A DNA stretch of 64,000 nt from positions 19,490 through 83,489 of the forward strand of contig CALDSV010000016.1 in NCBI GenBank assembly GCA_937924475.1, read 5' to 3'. This document shows positions 54,797 to 64,000 of the stretch, in pieces (position 1 is the first letter of the stretch; every line of letters begins with the position of its first letter). Under the pieces are notes generated by a model. The model worked only from the letters and a program-made list of their open reading frames with translations. It was not told where the DNA came from and searched no databases. The translations under genes and the position numbers were made by a program. The DNA comes from an uncultured bacterium. Its GTDB lineage: Bacteria > Nitrospirota > Thermodesulfovibrionia > Thermodesulfovibrionales > Thermodesulfovibrionaceae.

Positions 54797-56555
54797 ATTG
54801 TAAATTCCAAAGTTCACTATAGAGTCCTCCTTTCGCAAGAAGTTCTTCATGAGAACCCATTTCTATTATTTGTCCTTTATCCATCACAATAATCTTGTCA
54901 GCTCTCTTTATAGTTGAAAGGCGGTGAGCAATAACAATAGTGGTCCTGCCTTTTCTCATTTCTTCAAGAGCCTTTTGAATCTTTTCCTCTGATTCTGTAT
55001 CAAGAGAAGCTGTGGCCTCATCAAAGATTAGAATTTTGGGCTCTCTCAGTATAGCCCTTGCTATGGTAATTCTTTGTTTCTGACCTCCAGACAGCAATAT
55101 TCCCTTTTCCCCTATGAGGGATTCATAGCCTTCGGGCAAATTAATTATGAAATCATGGGCATCTGCCATCTTTGCTGCTTTCTCAACTTCTGCTTTTGTG
55201 GAGGATACATTTCCGAATCTAATATTATTAACTACAGAATCATTGAATAAAACAATATCTTGCGTTACAAGAGCTATTTGAGACCGCAAACTATGAAGGG
55301 AAAGATCCTTGATGCTTACTCCATCTATTAATATGTCACCCTCTGTAGGATACCAAAAGCCTGCAATAAGATCTGCTATGGTGCTTTTACCTGCTCCAGA
55401 AGGACCTACAATAGCAACAGTCTGTCCGGGTTTGATTTCAAAGTTTATATTTTTTAAGGCATAGTCTTTTGAAAGAGGATATTTGAAAGAGACATTTTGA
55501 AAGAGAATATTTCCCTCTATTTGTTTCTTAGTGCCTCTTTCAGGCTCTTCCTCCACAAAGAGAATTTCCCTTAAACGTTCTATTACATTTCGACCTCGCT
55601 GAAAGGAGGCATTAACACGACTCAATCTTCTTAAAGGTGTATACATAAGCATAACAGCTGTGGCAAAGGAGAAGAAATCACCAGAGGAGATTTTTTCGTT
55701 TACCACAAGATAACCACCATAAAAAATAATCAGAGCTATTCCAATCCCTGCTATGGTTTCCGTTAAAAGATTTGAAAACTCTTCAGTTCTTACTTCTCTC
55801 ATTACATTTCTGTAGTGTTCCTGTAAGGCATGTTTATACCTGTTTGCCATGTCCTTTTGCATAGTAAAAGCCTTTATTATCTTTATACCATTCAAGGTTT
55901 CATGTAAAAGGGTAGTCACTTTAGCAATTCTCAATCGAGTTTTCATTCCAAGGTTTTTTAATTTCATACCAATCTTTGCTATGGCATAGATCATGATAGG
56001 AAGCACAACAAAACTTAGTAAAGCTAAATCCCATCGACGATAGAAGGCTACTGATGCCAAAACAATAACAGTGAGGCCTTCAACAAAAAAATCTTTTATA
56101 GTGTATGAAACAGTGCCTTTTAGCAAATCTACATCATTTAAAACCTTTGAAATTATATTACCAGAGTTATCTTTACAGAAAAATGACATGGGAAGTTTTA
56201 AAATTTTCTCATAAACAGCATCTCTAACATTTTTGACAATTTTAGCTCCTATGGAGCTCATTAAGTAATTGTTGAAGAAGGTAAATACTCCCCTTAGAGT
56301 GAATAAAATCACAACTCCTATGGGCATTAAATATAAAAACTCTGAGGATTTTTTCACAAATATTTCATCCATAGCAGGTTTAACAGACCAAGCAATCGCA
56401 CCATTTATCCCTGAAATGGCTAAACTACATAGGAGCGCCGTAAGAAGTCTAATTCTGTATTCCTTTAGAAGTCTCCAAAAAACAGCCAAATCATCCACAA
56501 AAGAGCGTTTAAATCTTAGTTTAAATTTTTTTTCTATTTCCAAATTTTCTCCCAT
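54774..56555 (-). CDS. msbA: Lipid A export ABC transporter MsbA
   Basis: This 593-residue half-transporter has six membrane helices (about residues 35-310) and a C-terminal ATPase. Motifs are Walker A GPSGAGKS at 384-391, the Q-loop region LVTQDIVLFNDSV, the signature LLSGGQKQRITIARAIL, Walker B LIFDEATASLD and the switch His in IVIAHRLSTI. The neighbouring LPS genes support MsbA (lipid A flipping) over a drug exporter. Its start lies 22 bases inside the upstream glycosyltransferase gene. Confidence 0.9.
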   Translation of the reverse strand: MGENLEIEKKFKLRFKRSFVDDLAVFWRLLKEYRIRLLTALLCSLAISGINGAIAWSVKPAMDEIFVKKSSEFLYLMPIGVVILFTLRGVFTFFNNYLMSSIGAKIVKNVRDAVYEKILKLPMSFFCKDNSGNIISKVLNDVDLLKGTVSYTIKDFFVEGLTVIVLASVAFYRRWDLALLSFVVLPIMIYAIAKIGMKLKNLGMKTRLRIAKVTTLLHETLNGIKIIKAFTMQKDMANRYKHALQEHYRNVMREVRTEEFSNLLTETIAGIGIALIIFYGGYLVVNEKISSGDFFSFATAVMLMYTPLRRLSRVNASFQRGRNVIERLREILFVEEEPERGTKKQIEGNILFQNVSFKYPLSKDYALKNINFEIKPGQTVAIVGPSGAGKSTIADLIAGFWYPTEGDILIDGVSIKDLSLHSLRSQIALVTQDIVLFNDSVVNNIRFGNVSSTKAEVEKAAKMADAHDFIINLPEGYESLIGEKGILLSGGQKQRITIARAILREPKILIFDEATASLDTESEEKIQKALEEMRKGRTTIVIAHRLSTIKRADKIIVMDKGQIIEMGSHEELLAKGGLYSELWNLQFNESSSS

Positions 56556-57286
56556 GCCTTTGCATATTTTAGGAATGAATAAAAACTATAAAAAAAAGCA
56601 AGGATAAAACCTCTAATGCCATCAAGAAATCCTAATCTTACAATAAACATTTTAAGGAATGTATAGATGGGAGCAAAAATCATCTTTGTTAATATCTTAC
56701 TCTTTGAAGGATTTTTTTTCACAATATCCATTGCAGAAAGAGTAGAGTATTTCTGCATTTTATCTACAAATCCCTCTATACTCCGGTAAGTAAAGTGCAA
56801 TAAAGGTTCTCTGAGGTAATCTGTTTTACCCTCTATAGTAATTCTCTCATGAACAGCTCTTTCCTCCATTTTGCCTCTGTCTTTTCTAAAAAGTCTCAAG
56901 GTGTAATCAGGCCACCAACCACTATGTTTTATCCATTTGCCAAGGAAAAAATTTTTTCTTGGGATAAAATATCCTGCTGCTTCATCAGATTTTAACTTTT
57001 CAATTATTTCCAATTTCAAAGCCTCTGTTACTCTCTCGTCAGCATCAAGCACTAAAACCCAAGGAAGTGTTGCTTTGTCAATGGCATACTGCTTTTGCTT
57101 AGCAAAACCGCTCCACTCATTTTGGAAAATTTTATCTGTGTATTTTTTACATATTTCAACAGTTCTGTCTTCACTAAAAGAGTCGACTACTATGATTTCT
57201 TCAAAATCCTTTACTGATTCAAGGGCTTCTTCAATATTTTTCTCTTCATTCCGAGTAATAATGGCTACAGATATAGGAATTTTCAA
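56534..57286 (-). CDS. Family 2 glycosyltransferase, LPS-core type
   Basis: This 250-residue GT-A enzyme begins VAIITRNEEKNIEEALESVKDFEEIIVVDSFSEDRTVEI, followed by VLVLDADERVTEALKLEI with the DxD-like metal motif. It resembles the WaaE/KdtX group that adds a heptose- or KDO-linked glucose to LPS core. A hydrophobic C-terminal stretch (FLDGIRGFILAFFYSFYSFL) may bind the membrane. It lies directly upstream of msbA and overlaps it by 22 bases. Confidence 0.82.
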   Translation of the reverse strand: MKIPISVAIITRNEEKNIEEALESVKDFEEIIVVDSFSEDRTVEICKKYTDKIFQNEWSGFAKQKQYAIDKATLPWVLVLDADERVTEALKLEIIEKLKSDEAAGYFIPRKNFFLGKWIKHSGWWPDYTLRLFRKDRGKMEERAVHERITIEGKTDYLREPLLHFTYRSIEGFVDKMQKYSTLSAMDIVKKNPSKSKILTKMIFAPIYTFLKMFIVRLGFLDGIRGFILAFFYSFYSFLKYAKAWEKIWK

Positions 57287-57293
57287 ATAAAAA

Positions 57294-58256
57294 TCATCCT
57301 CCTATAGTTGACATAGGTCTTTGCGGTCTTTCTGCCATACCTTGAGGTTTTTGAAGAATGGTATTTATGATTTTCTCTTTTAGAATTTCCTCTGAAGCTC
57401 CACTTCTTAATATTTGCTTTAAATCAACCTCCTTGTCTGAGAATAGACAGGGTCTTAGTTTTCCCTCAGCAGTGAGTCTTAATCTATTACATCTTACACA
57501 TATATGAGATGTCAAGGGACTTATGAAGCCTAAGAGTCCTTTTGCTCCTTCAAGTATAAAATATTCTGCAGGACCGGATTTTTTCATGGAAACAGGTATG
57601 AGTTTTCCAAATTCCTTTTCTATAATTCTCTTTATGTCATCCTTTGATATAAATAGTTCCTTTCTCCAAGAATTAGGACCAATAGGCATAAACTCTATAA
57701 ATCTAATCTGATATTCTACCTCCTTACTCCAAAGAGCAAAATTTAATATTTCATCGTCATTTATACCTCTCATAACAACAACATTTATCTTTACAGGCTT
57801 AAGACCTAAGCTGTAAGCTTCTTCAACTCCTTCTAAGACATCCTTTAGATTCCCTATTCTTGTTATATACCTAAATTTGTCTTCTGACAGTGAATCAAGA
57901 CTTACATTTACTCTCTTTAAGCCTGCCTTGTACAAATCCTTTGCAAAGCTCTTCAGTAAAACACCGTTTGTAGTAAGCCCTATATCATTTATTTCTTCTA
58001 TTTTTGAGAGATTCTCTATGAAGTTCACAATTCCCCTCCTAAGGAGAGGTTCTCCACCAGTTATGCGTATTTTCCTTATCCCTAAATCTACGCCTATTTG
58101 GACAATTTTAAGTATCTCTTCATAAGTTAATATTTCACTATGAGGCAATAAATTGCTAATCCCTTCCTCTGGCATACAATAAATGCATCTTAAATTACAC
58201 CTGTCAATAACTGAAATTCTTAAATAATCTATGTTTCTGTTGTAATTATCCTTCAT
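57294..58256 (-). CDS. moaA: GTP 3',8-cyclase MoaA
   Basis: This 320-residue radical-SAM enzyme carries the first cluster in ISVIDRCNLRCIYCMPEEG (CxxxCxxC) and the second in HICVRCNRLRLTAEGKLRPCLFS. It ends in the double glycine of MSTIGG that MoaA needs. RITGGEPLLRRGIV is the SAM-binding motif. It starts molybdenum cofactor synthesis by turning GTP into 3',8-cyclo-7,8-dihydro-GTP. It starts with a 4-base overlap with the cpoB stop, although their roles are unrelated. Confidence 0.95.
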   Translation of the reverse strand: MKDNYNRNIDYLRISVIDRCNLRCIYCMPEEGISNLLPHSEILTYEEILKIVQIGVDLGIRKIRITGGEPLLRRGIVNFIENLSKIEEINDIGLTTNGVLLKSFAKDLYKAGLKRVNVSLDSLSEDKFRYITRIGNLKDVLEGVEEAYSLGLKPVKINVVVMRGINDDEILNFALWSKEVEYQIRFIEFMPIGPNSWRKELFISKDDIKRIIEKEFGKLIPVSMKKSGPAEYFILEGAKGLLGFISPLTSHICVRCNRLRLTAEGKLRPCLFSDKEVDLKQILRSGASEEILKEKIINTILQKPQGMAERPQRPMSTIGG

Positions 58257-59104
58257 CGATTGGATTTTGTTTTCTTAGGCTTAGTAGTGGTATTTTGACT
58301 CTTAAGAATCTCTGCTATTTTTTTCTGTGCTATCTCTGCCTCTGGTGATTTTGGATATTTCTCTATCACTCTTTCAAAAACAACTTTTGCAGTCTTTTTA
58401 TCCTTTAATTCTAAGAAAGCCATCCCTTCTTTAAGAAGAGCACCTGGAGCTTTCTCATGTTTTGGATATCTTTTGAGAAATTCTTCATAGGATAGAATAG
58501 CTTCTTCAAAATTTTTTTCGTTGTAGTAAGTTTCAGCTACCCAAAAATAACTATTGGGAAGGAGTTCAAAATTTGGATGATTCTTAATTATCTCTTCCAA
58601 TTTAGCTCTGGCTACATTATATTTTTTCTCTTTTATAGCTAAATGAGCTTCATCATAGAGTTCCTTCGCATTTTTCATGCCTTCAGAAGAGTCTTTTTTC
58701 TGTTCTAATTCTTTTGATAAAATTGCTTCTTTTGATGGAAGTGGCTGAGAAGGTTGCGCTATTTTCTTCTGTAATTCTAAAATTTTGTCATTTAATTCTT
58801 TAAACTTTTTATCGTTATTGAAGGAATTCTCCTCAAATCTTCCTTTAAGTATTTGAAGCTCTTTTATATAATCCTGCGTCTGAGCAAGAAGTGTTAACTG
58901 TCCTTCTTTTAAAGCCGTGGCTGTGTTTAAATCTGATTCCATTTTATCCATTCTTATCTTCAACTCTTTAACCTCTTGTCTTAATTGACTATTTTCCACA
59001 TAAAGCTTTGCAATATCACTTCTTATTTGTTCCATTTCCCCTGTTGTTACACAGCCTGAAAGGAATAAAAATAACAATCCTCCCAGTATTACCTTAATAT
59101 TCAT
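58253..59104 (-). CDS. cpoB: Tol-Pal system protein CpoB/YbgF-like lipoprotein
   Basis: The ATG at 59104 (after GAGGAGGG) starts a lipoprotein signal peptide (MNIKVILGGLLFLFLSGCVTT, lipobox LSGC). The open frame to 59155 is an upstream extension. The 283-residue product has a coiled-coil N-terminal part (residues of about 22-120) and TPR-type repeats (AKELYDEAHLAIKEKKYNVARAKLEEIIKNHP, YYNEKNFEEAILSYEEFLKRYP). CpoB couples Tol-Pal to peptidoglycan synthesis at division. It overlaps pal by 4 bases (ATGA). The lipid anchor is unusual for CpoB, which is normally a soluble periplasmic protein. Confidence 0.85.
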   Translation of the reverse strand: MNIKVILGGLLFLFLSGCVTTGEMEQIRSDIAKLYVENSQLRQEVKELKIRMDKMESDLNTATALKEGQLTLLAQTQDYIKELQILKGRFEENSFNNDKKFKELNDKILELQKKIAQPSQPLPSKEAILSKELEQKKDSSEGMKNAKELYDEAHLAIKEKKYNVARAKLEEIIKNHPNFELLPNSYFWVAETYYNEKNFEEAILSYEEFLKRYPKHEKAPGALLKEGMAFLELKDKKTAKVVFERVIEKYPKSPEAEIAQKKIAEILKSQNTTTKPKKTKSNR

Positions 59105-59655
59105 TTTCCCTCCTCTATAAATACAAAATGGGCTCTTCTGTTTCTCTGCCAACAATTTTCATTTTGTTCTGTGCAAAGAGGTTTTTCTTCTCCATAACTT
59201 AAAATCTCTATCCTTGTGGAGTTAATTCCTAAGGTCATTAAATATTGCTTAGCAGAGTAAGCCCTTTTTTGGCCTAAGGCAAAATTGTATTCATTTGTTC
59301 CTCTTTCATCGCAATGTCCTTCAATTATTACCTTTATCTTTGGATACTTCTGTAAGGCAGTAGCAATCTTTTTCAAAGTAGGAATTGCATCAGGCCTTAT
59401 GTCATAACTGTCAAAATCAAAATAAATATCTTCCACTTCTTCATTAAGTTTTTTTATGATCTGATCTTGCTCTGAAGAGCTCATTTGGTCGTTTAATTCT
59501 AATTTTGATTCTTCAATAGCTTTTTTTTCTTCACTTATCACTTCTTTTTGTAAATCCTTAGTATTTTTTCCTTCTGGCAAGTATATTTTTCTTTCTGCGC
59601 AACCCATAATTAAAAAAAGACAAAACAAATAAAAGAGCAGATATCTTGATCTCAT
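59101..59655 (-). CDS. pal: Peptidoglycan-associated lipoprotein Pal
   Basis: This 184-residue protein has lipobox IMGC (Cys19) and a C-terminal OmpA-like domain: VEDIYFDFDSYDIRPDA, VIIEGHCDERGTNEYNFALGQKRAYSAKQYL and RNRRAHFVF. It anchors the outer membrane to peptidoglycan as part of Tol-Pal. GGGAGG precedes the ATG. tolA, tolB, tolQ and tolR are not in the window. Confidence 0.92.
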   Translation of the reverse strand: MRSRYLLFYLFCLFLIMGCAERKIYLPEGKNTKDLQKEVISEEKKAIEESKLELNDQMSSSEQDQIIKKLNEEVEDIYFDFDSYDIRPDAIPTLKKIATALQKYPKIKVIIEGHCDERGTNEYNFALGQKRAYSAKQYLMTLGINSTRIEILSYGEEKPLCTEQNENCWQRNRRAHFVFIEEGK

Positions 59656-59824
59656 TTCAAGCCTCCCTTAAAGATGTGATACATAACTATGAGAGATTTT
59701 TTCATTATACTCTAATTATAATACAATAAATCTCTGAGAAATTGCTTTTATCCATCCCAAAGTACGGACTATTGAAAAATGGATTCAAAAAATGAGAAAA
59801 AGTTTAAGCAATTTATATGACTTT

Positions 59825-61864
59825 TTACATTATTTTAGAAATGTCTGCCACTGACCTAAGGATATTATAAAGTTCTTGCAAGAGAGCAATTCTATTTGTT
59901 TTTATCTTTTCATCTTTATCCATTACAAGGACATTATCAAAAAATTTGTTTATTGTGGGCGTTAGATTATCTAAGTATTTTAGTGCTGATAAGAATTCAC
60001 CTTTTTTGAGGTATTCCTTCAGTTTTCCCTTTACCTCTTCCATTTTAGAATAGAGTTCCTTTTCTTCATTAGCCATAAAAAGCGAAGAATTAAAAGGGGA
60101 AATTTCATAATTTTTTATTATATTTGCAACTCTTTTTATAGCAAGGAAAAATCTTTCAAAGTTTTCACTATCCTTAAATTTTCTAACTGCATCAAGTCTT
60201 GCCTCAATTTCATGAAGAGGCAGACTTGCCATTAAATGACTTACTGTTTTTATTAAATTTATATTAAAACCTACACCCTCAAAGAAACTTTCTAATCTCT
60301 GAATTAAGAAATCCAAAACCTGCTGCTTAAGGCTTTCTGAGGGAAATTCTTCATAAATAGTTAAAAGCGTCTCTAAATTTAAGGGATATTTCCTCTTAAG
60401 AAGTATAGCTATGATTCCATTGGCAGCTCTTCTTAATCCAAAGGGATCTTCTGTGCCTGAAGGTATCTCTCCAAGATAGAAAAATGAAAATAGATGATCA
60501 AGCTTGTCAGCAATGCTTAATATAGCTGCCATGTCTTCAGTGGGTATCTCATCAGAAAAACCCCTCGGCAGATAATGTTGTTTTATGGCTTGAGAAACCT
60601 CTGGAGGAAGTTGGGCATGTTCAGCATAATAACCACCCATGATTCCTTGAAGCTCAGGAAATTCTCCAACCACACCGCTTGCAAGGTCTATTTTACAATA
60701 AGTTGCTGCTAATTTTATTAATTCAACTTTATGAGGCATTAAAATCTCGCTAAGCTTAGTAGCTACATTACAGATTCTTAGAGTTTTATCATAGAGACTG
60801 CCCAGTTTCTTATGATAAATGATTCCCTTTGTAAGTTCTAAAAGACGATTAATGCCTTTTTTAAGATCCTCTGTAAAGTAAAATTTAGCATCTTCAAATC
60901 TGGCTTTTATTACTCTCTCTGCACCCTTTCTTATATTTAAATCATTTTTCCCGTCAGTATTGCTAATTACAACAAAATAATTCTTAAGATTACCTTCTTG
61001 GTCAGTTAGAGCAAAATATCTCTGATGATCCTTCATTACTGTTATGAGTAACTCCTTGGGTAATGATAAATAATTCTCTGAAAAATTACACAAAACAGCA
61101 TGAGGAAACTCCACAAGATAAACTACCTCCTCCAATAAATCCTCATCAAGCAATATTTGCCCCTTTACATTTTTAGCAAGGGCATGTGCCTCATCACATA
61201 TTAGACTTTTTCTTTTGTCTTGATCTAAAATGACAAAATTTCTCTCTAAAGTCCTCTCATAATCATCAATAGAATTTATACTTAGGGGTTTTTCAGAAAG
61301 AAATCTATGACCATAAGTGAAATTTCTTGCATTTATGCCGTTTATTTCAAGGGGGATAATTTTATTGCTATAAAGAGCTAAAAGCCATCTAATAGGTCTT
61401 ATAAATCTAAGTTCACCATTACCCCATCGCATCATCTTTGGAAAAGTAAGGGAAAAAAGGATATTCTTTAAAATTTCAGGTAAAATTTCCTCTGTTTTCC
61501 TACCTTTTTCTTTTAATAGGGCACAAACATAATTACCTTTCCCTTTAGGCTTTATCATTAAATCCCTTATATCAATTCCTTGAGATTTAGCAAAGGCAAT
61601 AGCTGGCTCCTTAGGCTTTCCTTCTTCATCAAAGGAAATATGTGCCGGAGGCCCCCAAATCAATTTTTCCTCTGAATGCTGCTGATCAGAAATTTCGGCA
61701 ATAAAAGCTATCCTTCTTGGGGTCATGAAAATTTTAAGAGAGTACAAGACTAATCTATATTCAGAAATCATTTGAGGGAAGAGTTTTTCAATCTGTTCCT
61801 TTGCAGAAGGCAAAAATCTTGCTGGAATCTCTTCAACACCAATTTCAAAGAGAAGCTTACCCAT
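59825..61864 (-). CDS. glyS: Glycine--tRNA ligase beta subunit
   Basis: This 679-residue protein is the beta chain of the heterotetrameric bacterial GlyRS. It begins [26 protein letters not shown], then has [21 protein letters not shown], an HD-like domain ([36 protein letters not shown]) and a C-terminal anticodon-binding helical region. It recognises tRNA-Gly together with GlyQ. It overlaps glyQ by 8 bases. Confidence 0.95.
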   Translation of the reverse strand: MGKLLFEIGVEEIPARFLPSAKEQIEKLFPQMISEYRLVLYSLKIFMTPRRIAFIAEISDQQHSEEKLIWGPPAHISFDEEGKPKEPAIAFAKSQGIDIRDLMIKPKGKGNYVCALLKEKGRKTEEILPEILKNILFSLTFPKMMRWGNGELRFIRPIRWLLALYSNKIIPLEINGINARNFTYGHRFLSEKPLSINSIDDYERTLERNFVILDQDKRKSLICDEAHALAKNVKGQILLDEDLLEEVVYLVEFPHAVLCNFSENYLSLPKELLITVMKDHQRYFALTDQEGNLKNYFVVISNTDGKNDLNIRKGAERVIKARFEDAKFYFTEDLKKGINRLLELTKGIIYHKKLGSLYDKTLRICNVATKLSEILMPHKVELIKLAATYCKIDLASGVVGEFPELQGIMGGYYAEHAQLPPEVSQAIKQHYLPRGFSDEIPTEDMAAILSIADKLDHLFSFFYLGEIPSGTEDPFGLRRAANGIIAILLKRKYPLNLETLLTIYEEFPSESLKQQVLDFLIQRLESFFEGVGFNINLIKTVSHLMASLPLHEIEARLDAVRKFKDSENFERFFLAIKRVANIIKNYEISPFNSSLFMANEEKELYSKMEEVKGKLKEYLKKGEFLSALKYLDNLTPTINKFFDNVLVMDKDEKIKTNRIALLQELYNILRSVADISKIM

Positions 61865-62714
61865 TTTTTTCTCCGTATCTTTTATCTAAGTATGCCTCTG
61901 CACAAGCTTTAGCAAGCGCTCTTACTTTAGCAATATAGTTAGTTCTCTCTGCCACAGAGAGAACTCCACGTGCATCAAGAAGGTTAAACAAATGAGAACA
62001 CTTAAGGCAGTATTCGTAGGCTGGGAAAATGAGTCCTAAATTTATTAATCTCTTCGATTCCTTTTCGAATTCCTCAAAATGTCTTTTTATAATATCAGGA
62101 TCTGAGTAATCAAAATTAAAGTAGGAAAACTCAATTTCACTCTGTCTATGAATATCACCATAGGTAAATGTTTCATTCCACCTAATATCAAAAACATTTT
62201 CTACTTCCTGCAAATACATGGCAATTCTTTCAAGTCCATAGGTAATCTCTACAGATATAGGTTTTAGATCAATCCCGCCTACTTGCTGAAAATAGGTAAA
62301 CTGAGTTATCTCCATTCCATCAAGCCAAACCTCCCAGCCAAGCCCCCAGGCACCCAGAGTAGGACTTTCCCAGTCATCTTCAACAAATCTTATATCATGC
62401 TTCTTAGGATCTATACCGAGGGCCATAAGACTGTTTATATACACATCTTGAGAATTATCTGGAGAAGGCTTCAGAATAACTTGATATTGATAGTATTGCC
62501 CCAATCTATTAGGATTTTCACCATACCTTCCATCAGTAGGACGCCTACAGGGTTGAACATAGGCTGTATTCCATTTATCAGGACCTAAAACCCTGAAAAA
62601 AGTGGCAGTATGAAATGTTCCTGCACCTACTTCTAAATCATAGGGTTGAAGAATTATACAACCTCTCTTAGCCCAATATTTGTTTAATGTGAAAATTATT
62701 TCTTGAAAATACAT
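61857..62714 (-). CDS. glyQ: Glycine--tRNA ligase alpha subunit
   Basis: This 285-residue protein is the catalytic alpha chain, with [70 protein letters not shown] and [19 protein letters not shown]. It forms glycyl-adenylate and, with GlyS, charges tRNA-Gly. It is divergent from the cobyrinate synthase gene, with 38 bases between start codons. No clear ribosome-binding site precedes its ATG. Confidence 0.95.
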   Translation of the reverse strand: MYFQEIIFTLNKYWAKRGCIILQPYDLEVGAGTFHTATFFRVLGPDKWNTAYVQPCRRPTDGRYGENPNRLGQYYQYQVILKPSPDNSQDVYINSLMALGIDPKKHDIRFVEDDWESPTLGAWGLGWEVWLDGMEITQFTYFQQVGGIDLKPISVEITYGLERIAMYLQEVENVFDIRWNETFTYGDIHRQSEIEFSYFNFDYSDPDIIKRHFEEFEKESKRLINLGLIFPAYEYCLKCSHLFNLLDARGVLSVAERTNYIAKVRALAKACAEAYLDKRYGEKNG

Positions 62715-62752
62715 AGATTTTCATGATACTTTAGCTAAGAGGCTTCTGTCAA

Positions 62753-64000
62753 ATGTTTCCAAGAATTTTTATAGCAGGTGTAAGAGGTGGTTCAGGGAAA
62801 ACTACTGTTACCTTAACTATTATTTCAATTTTAAAAAAAATGGGCTTTGATGTTATCACTTTTAAAAAAGGTCCTGACTATATAGACAACGGTTGGCTAA
62901 ATCTCTTCTCTACTAATCCTTGTTACAATCTTGATACCTTTATGATGCCCAAAGATAAAATACTTCAGTCTTTTATAAGTAGAGCAAAAGGAAAGGTAGC
63001 TGTTATAGAGGGTAACAGAGGGCTTTTTGATGGTTTGGATGCAGAAGGATCTGTTAGTTCTGCAGAGCTTGCTAAATTTCTAAAAAGTCCTGTTATCTTA
63101 GTAGTAGATTGCACTAAAATCACCCGCTCAGTGGCTGCATTAATTAATGGATTCGTTAACTTTGACAAAGATTTACAGATTAAAGGAGTAGTATTAAATC
63201 AGATTGCAAATACAAGGCATGAAAAAATAATTAAAGATTCCATTAAAAAATATTGCTCCATACAGATAGTAGGAGCAATCCCAAGATTTAAAAATATAAA
63301 AATGCCTGAAAGACACATGGGACTTCTTCCTTATCAAGAACATGAAATGATTGAAGAAGCTAAGGAATTCATACAGAAAGCTTCAGAATACATAGAAGGA
63401 GAAAAAATTTTACAGATAGTAAAAAATGCGCCGGCTTTAGAATACAATCCACTAAATGAGGAAATCTCTCCTGTTGGAAAGGGATTAAAAATTGGAATTA
63501 TAAGAGATAGAGTTTTTCAGTTTTACTATGAAGAAAATTTGGAAGAATTAAGAAAACATGGTGCAAAGTTAGTATTTATAAACTCACTTGAAGACAAAAA
63601 ACTACCAGAAATTGACGCTCTTTATATAGGAGGAGGTTTCCCTGAGACAAATGTAAAATATTTAATCAATAATAAGGAACTAATGAGAGAAATTAAAGAC
63701 CAGGCAGACAAGGGTTTGCCCATCTACGCAGAATGTGGTGGTTTCATGTATTTATGTAAAAGTTTAGCCACAGAAGAAGGGGAATTCCCCATGGTAGACA
63801 TTTTTCCCTTTAGATTAAAAATGTTTAGAAAACCTCAAGCTCATGGCTATGTAATAGCCAAGATTATTCAAAATAACCCCTTCTATACTTTAGGAACAGA
63901 ATTAAGAGGTCATGAATTTCACTATTCAAAAGTGATTAATCATGAAGAATTTAGCCATTACCTTCATAATAGTATGTTAGAAATGCCTAATAACTTTACT
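62753..64000 (+). CDS. cbiA: Cobyrinate a,c-diamide synthase / DsrN-like siroheme amidase (runs off the right edge)
   Basis: An open frame starts at the ATG 62753 (GAGG 10 bases upstream) and continues unbroken for 416 codons to the end of the window. The P-loop is GVRGGSGKTT (about residues 9-18), followed by FKKGPDYIDNGWLNL and CYNLDTFMM, EGNRGLFDGLDAEG, and a glutamine-amidotransferase domain with YIGGGFPE, YAECGGFMYL (Cys nucleophile) and RGHEFHYS. CbiA amidates two side chains of cobyrinate. The KKGPDYID form is also found in DsrN, which amidates siroheme in sulfite reducers. The two cannot be told apart without the genome context. Confidence 0.85.
   Translation, partial: MFPRIFIAGVRGGSGKTTVTLTIISILKKMGFDVITFKKGPDYIDNGWLNLFSTNPCYNLDTFMMPKDKILQSFISRAKGKVAVIEGNRGLFDGLDAEGSVSSAELAKFLKSPVILVVDCTKITRSVAALINGFVNFDKDLQIKGVVLNQIANTRHEKIIKDSIKKYCSIQIVGAIPRFKNIKMPERHMGLLPYQEHEMIEEAKEFIQKASEYIEGEKILQIVKNAPALEYNPLNEEISPVGKGLKIGIIRDRVFQFYYEENLEELRKHGAKLVFINSLEDKKLPEIDALYIGGGFPETNVKYLINNKELMREIKDQADKGLPIYAECGGFMYLCKSLATEEGEFPMVDIFPFRLKMFRKPQAHGYVIAKIIQNNPFYTLGTELRGHEFHYSKVINHEEFSHYLHNSMLEMPNNFT

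Noticed and set aside
61961..61990. A further parS site at CTCCACGTGCATC
   Set aside because: Only the central CACGTG is palindromic. The flanking parS bases are absent.

Overview
This is a gene-dense, AT-rich bacterial chromosome segment with no rRNA, tRNA, CRISPR array or intact insertion sequence that I could see. It encodes a Gram-negative outer-membrane repertoire: kdsA, an LpxL-like acyltransferase, msbA, an LPS-core glycosyltransferase, pal, cpoB, an outer-membrane beta-barrel and several lipoproteins. It also encodes anaerobic metabolism: 2-oxoacid and indolepyruvate ferredoxin oxidoreductases, a B12-dependent class II ribonucleotide reductase, and a cobyrinate a,c-diamide synthase of the KKGPDYID type that resembles the DsrN siroheme amidases of sulfate reducers. 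This mix suggests a thermophilic anaerobe of the Nitrospirota, Thermodesulfovibrio-like. That assignment is inference from gene content, not a search result.

Layout. 1-9.7 kb (+ strand): the trpS tail, a ThiF/HesA-type E1-like enzyme, an unknown gene, a decayed gene, katG, bioA, a beta-propeller lipoprotein, kdsA and an orphan sensor kinase. 9.9-19.4 kb (- strand): an ECF sigma factor, a membrane anti-sigma factor and seven exported proteins (CARDB/Ig-like proteins, a beta-barrel, a subtilase, small secreted proteins). A shared element, TTTTTTGAACA-N17-(T/G)ACT(A/T)AT, occurs three times in this cluster. It is the most likely undescribed system in the window. 19.4-24.4 kb (-): a small LOG-like protein, mutS2, a YtxH protein, pabB and pabC. 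24.4-30.4 kb: a YprB-like nuclease, a Xer recombinase, an MscS channel, a lone VorB-type alpha subunit, a Slp lipoprotein and mutL. 30.6-36.9 kb (+): iorA-iorB-paaK and trkA-trkH. 36.9-43.9 kb: a membrane SDH-type protease, a DUF2703 protein and dapL (each of these last two carries a parS-like site), a YjbQ-type protein, a YkgJ-type protein, an AsmA-like protein, rlmN, a LOG protein and a GroES-like protein. 43.9-47.6 kb: nrdJ, a cation exchanger and an EncFtn-like half-ferritin. 47.7-50.4 kb: a signalling operon (double KaiC, receiver, receiver-GGDEF) broken by three frame changes. 50.4-53.9 kb: an APH/kinase fusion, a decayed nuclease gene, a palindromic dispersed repeat and short remnants. 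53.9-59.7 kb: lipid A/LPS genes, moaA and cpoB-pal. 59.8-64 kb: glyQS and the start of a cobyrinate diamide synthase gene that leaves the window.

How the genes fit together. The sigma/anti-sigma pair probably controls the adjacent surface proteins. The anti-sigma periplasmic domain ends in a segment that resembles the subtilase prodomain, so the protease could be part of the signal path. The B12-dependent reductase and the corrinoid/siroheme amidase gene fit together metabolically. IorAB and the PaaK-type ligase form one aryl-acid module. Two parS-like palindromes 1.08 kb apart suggest that the replication origin lies near this segment.
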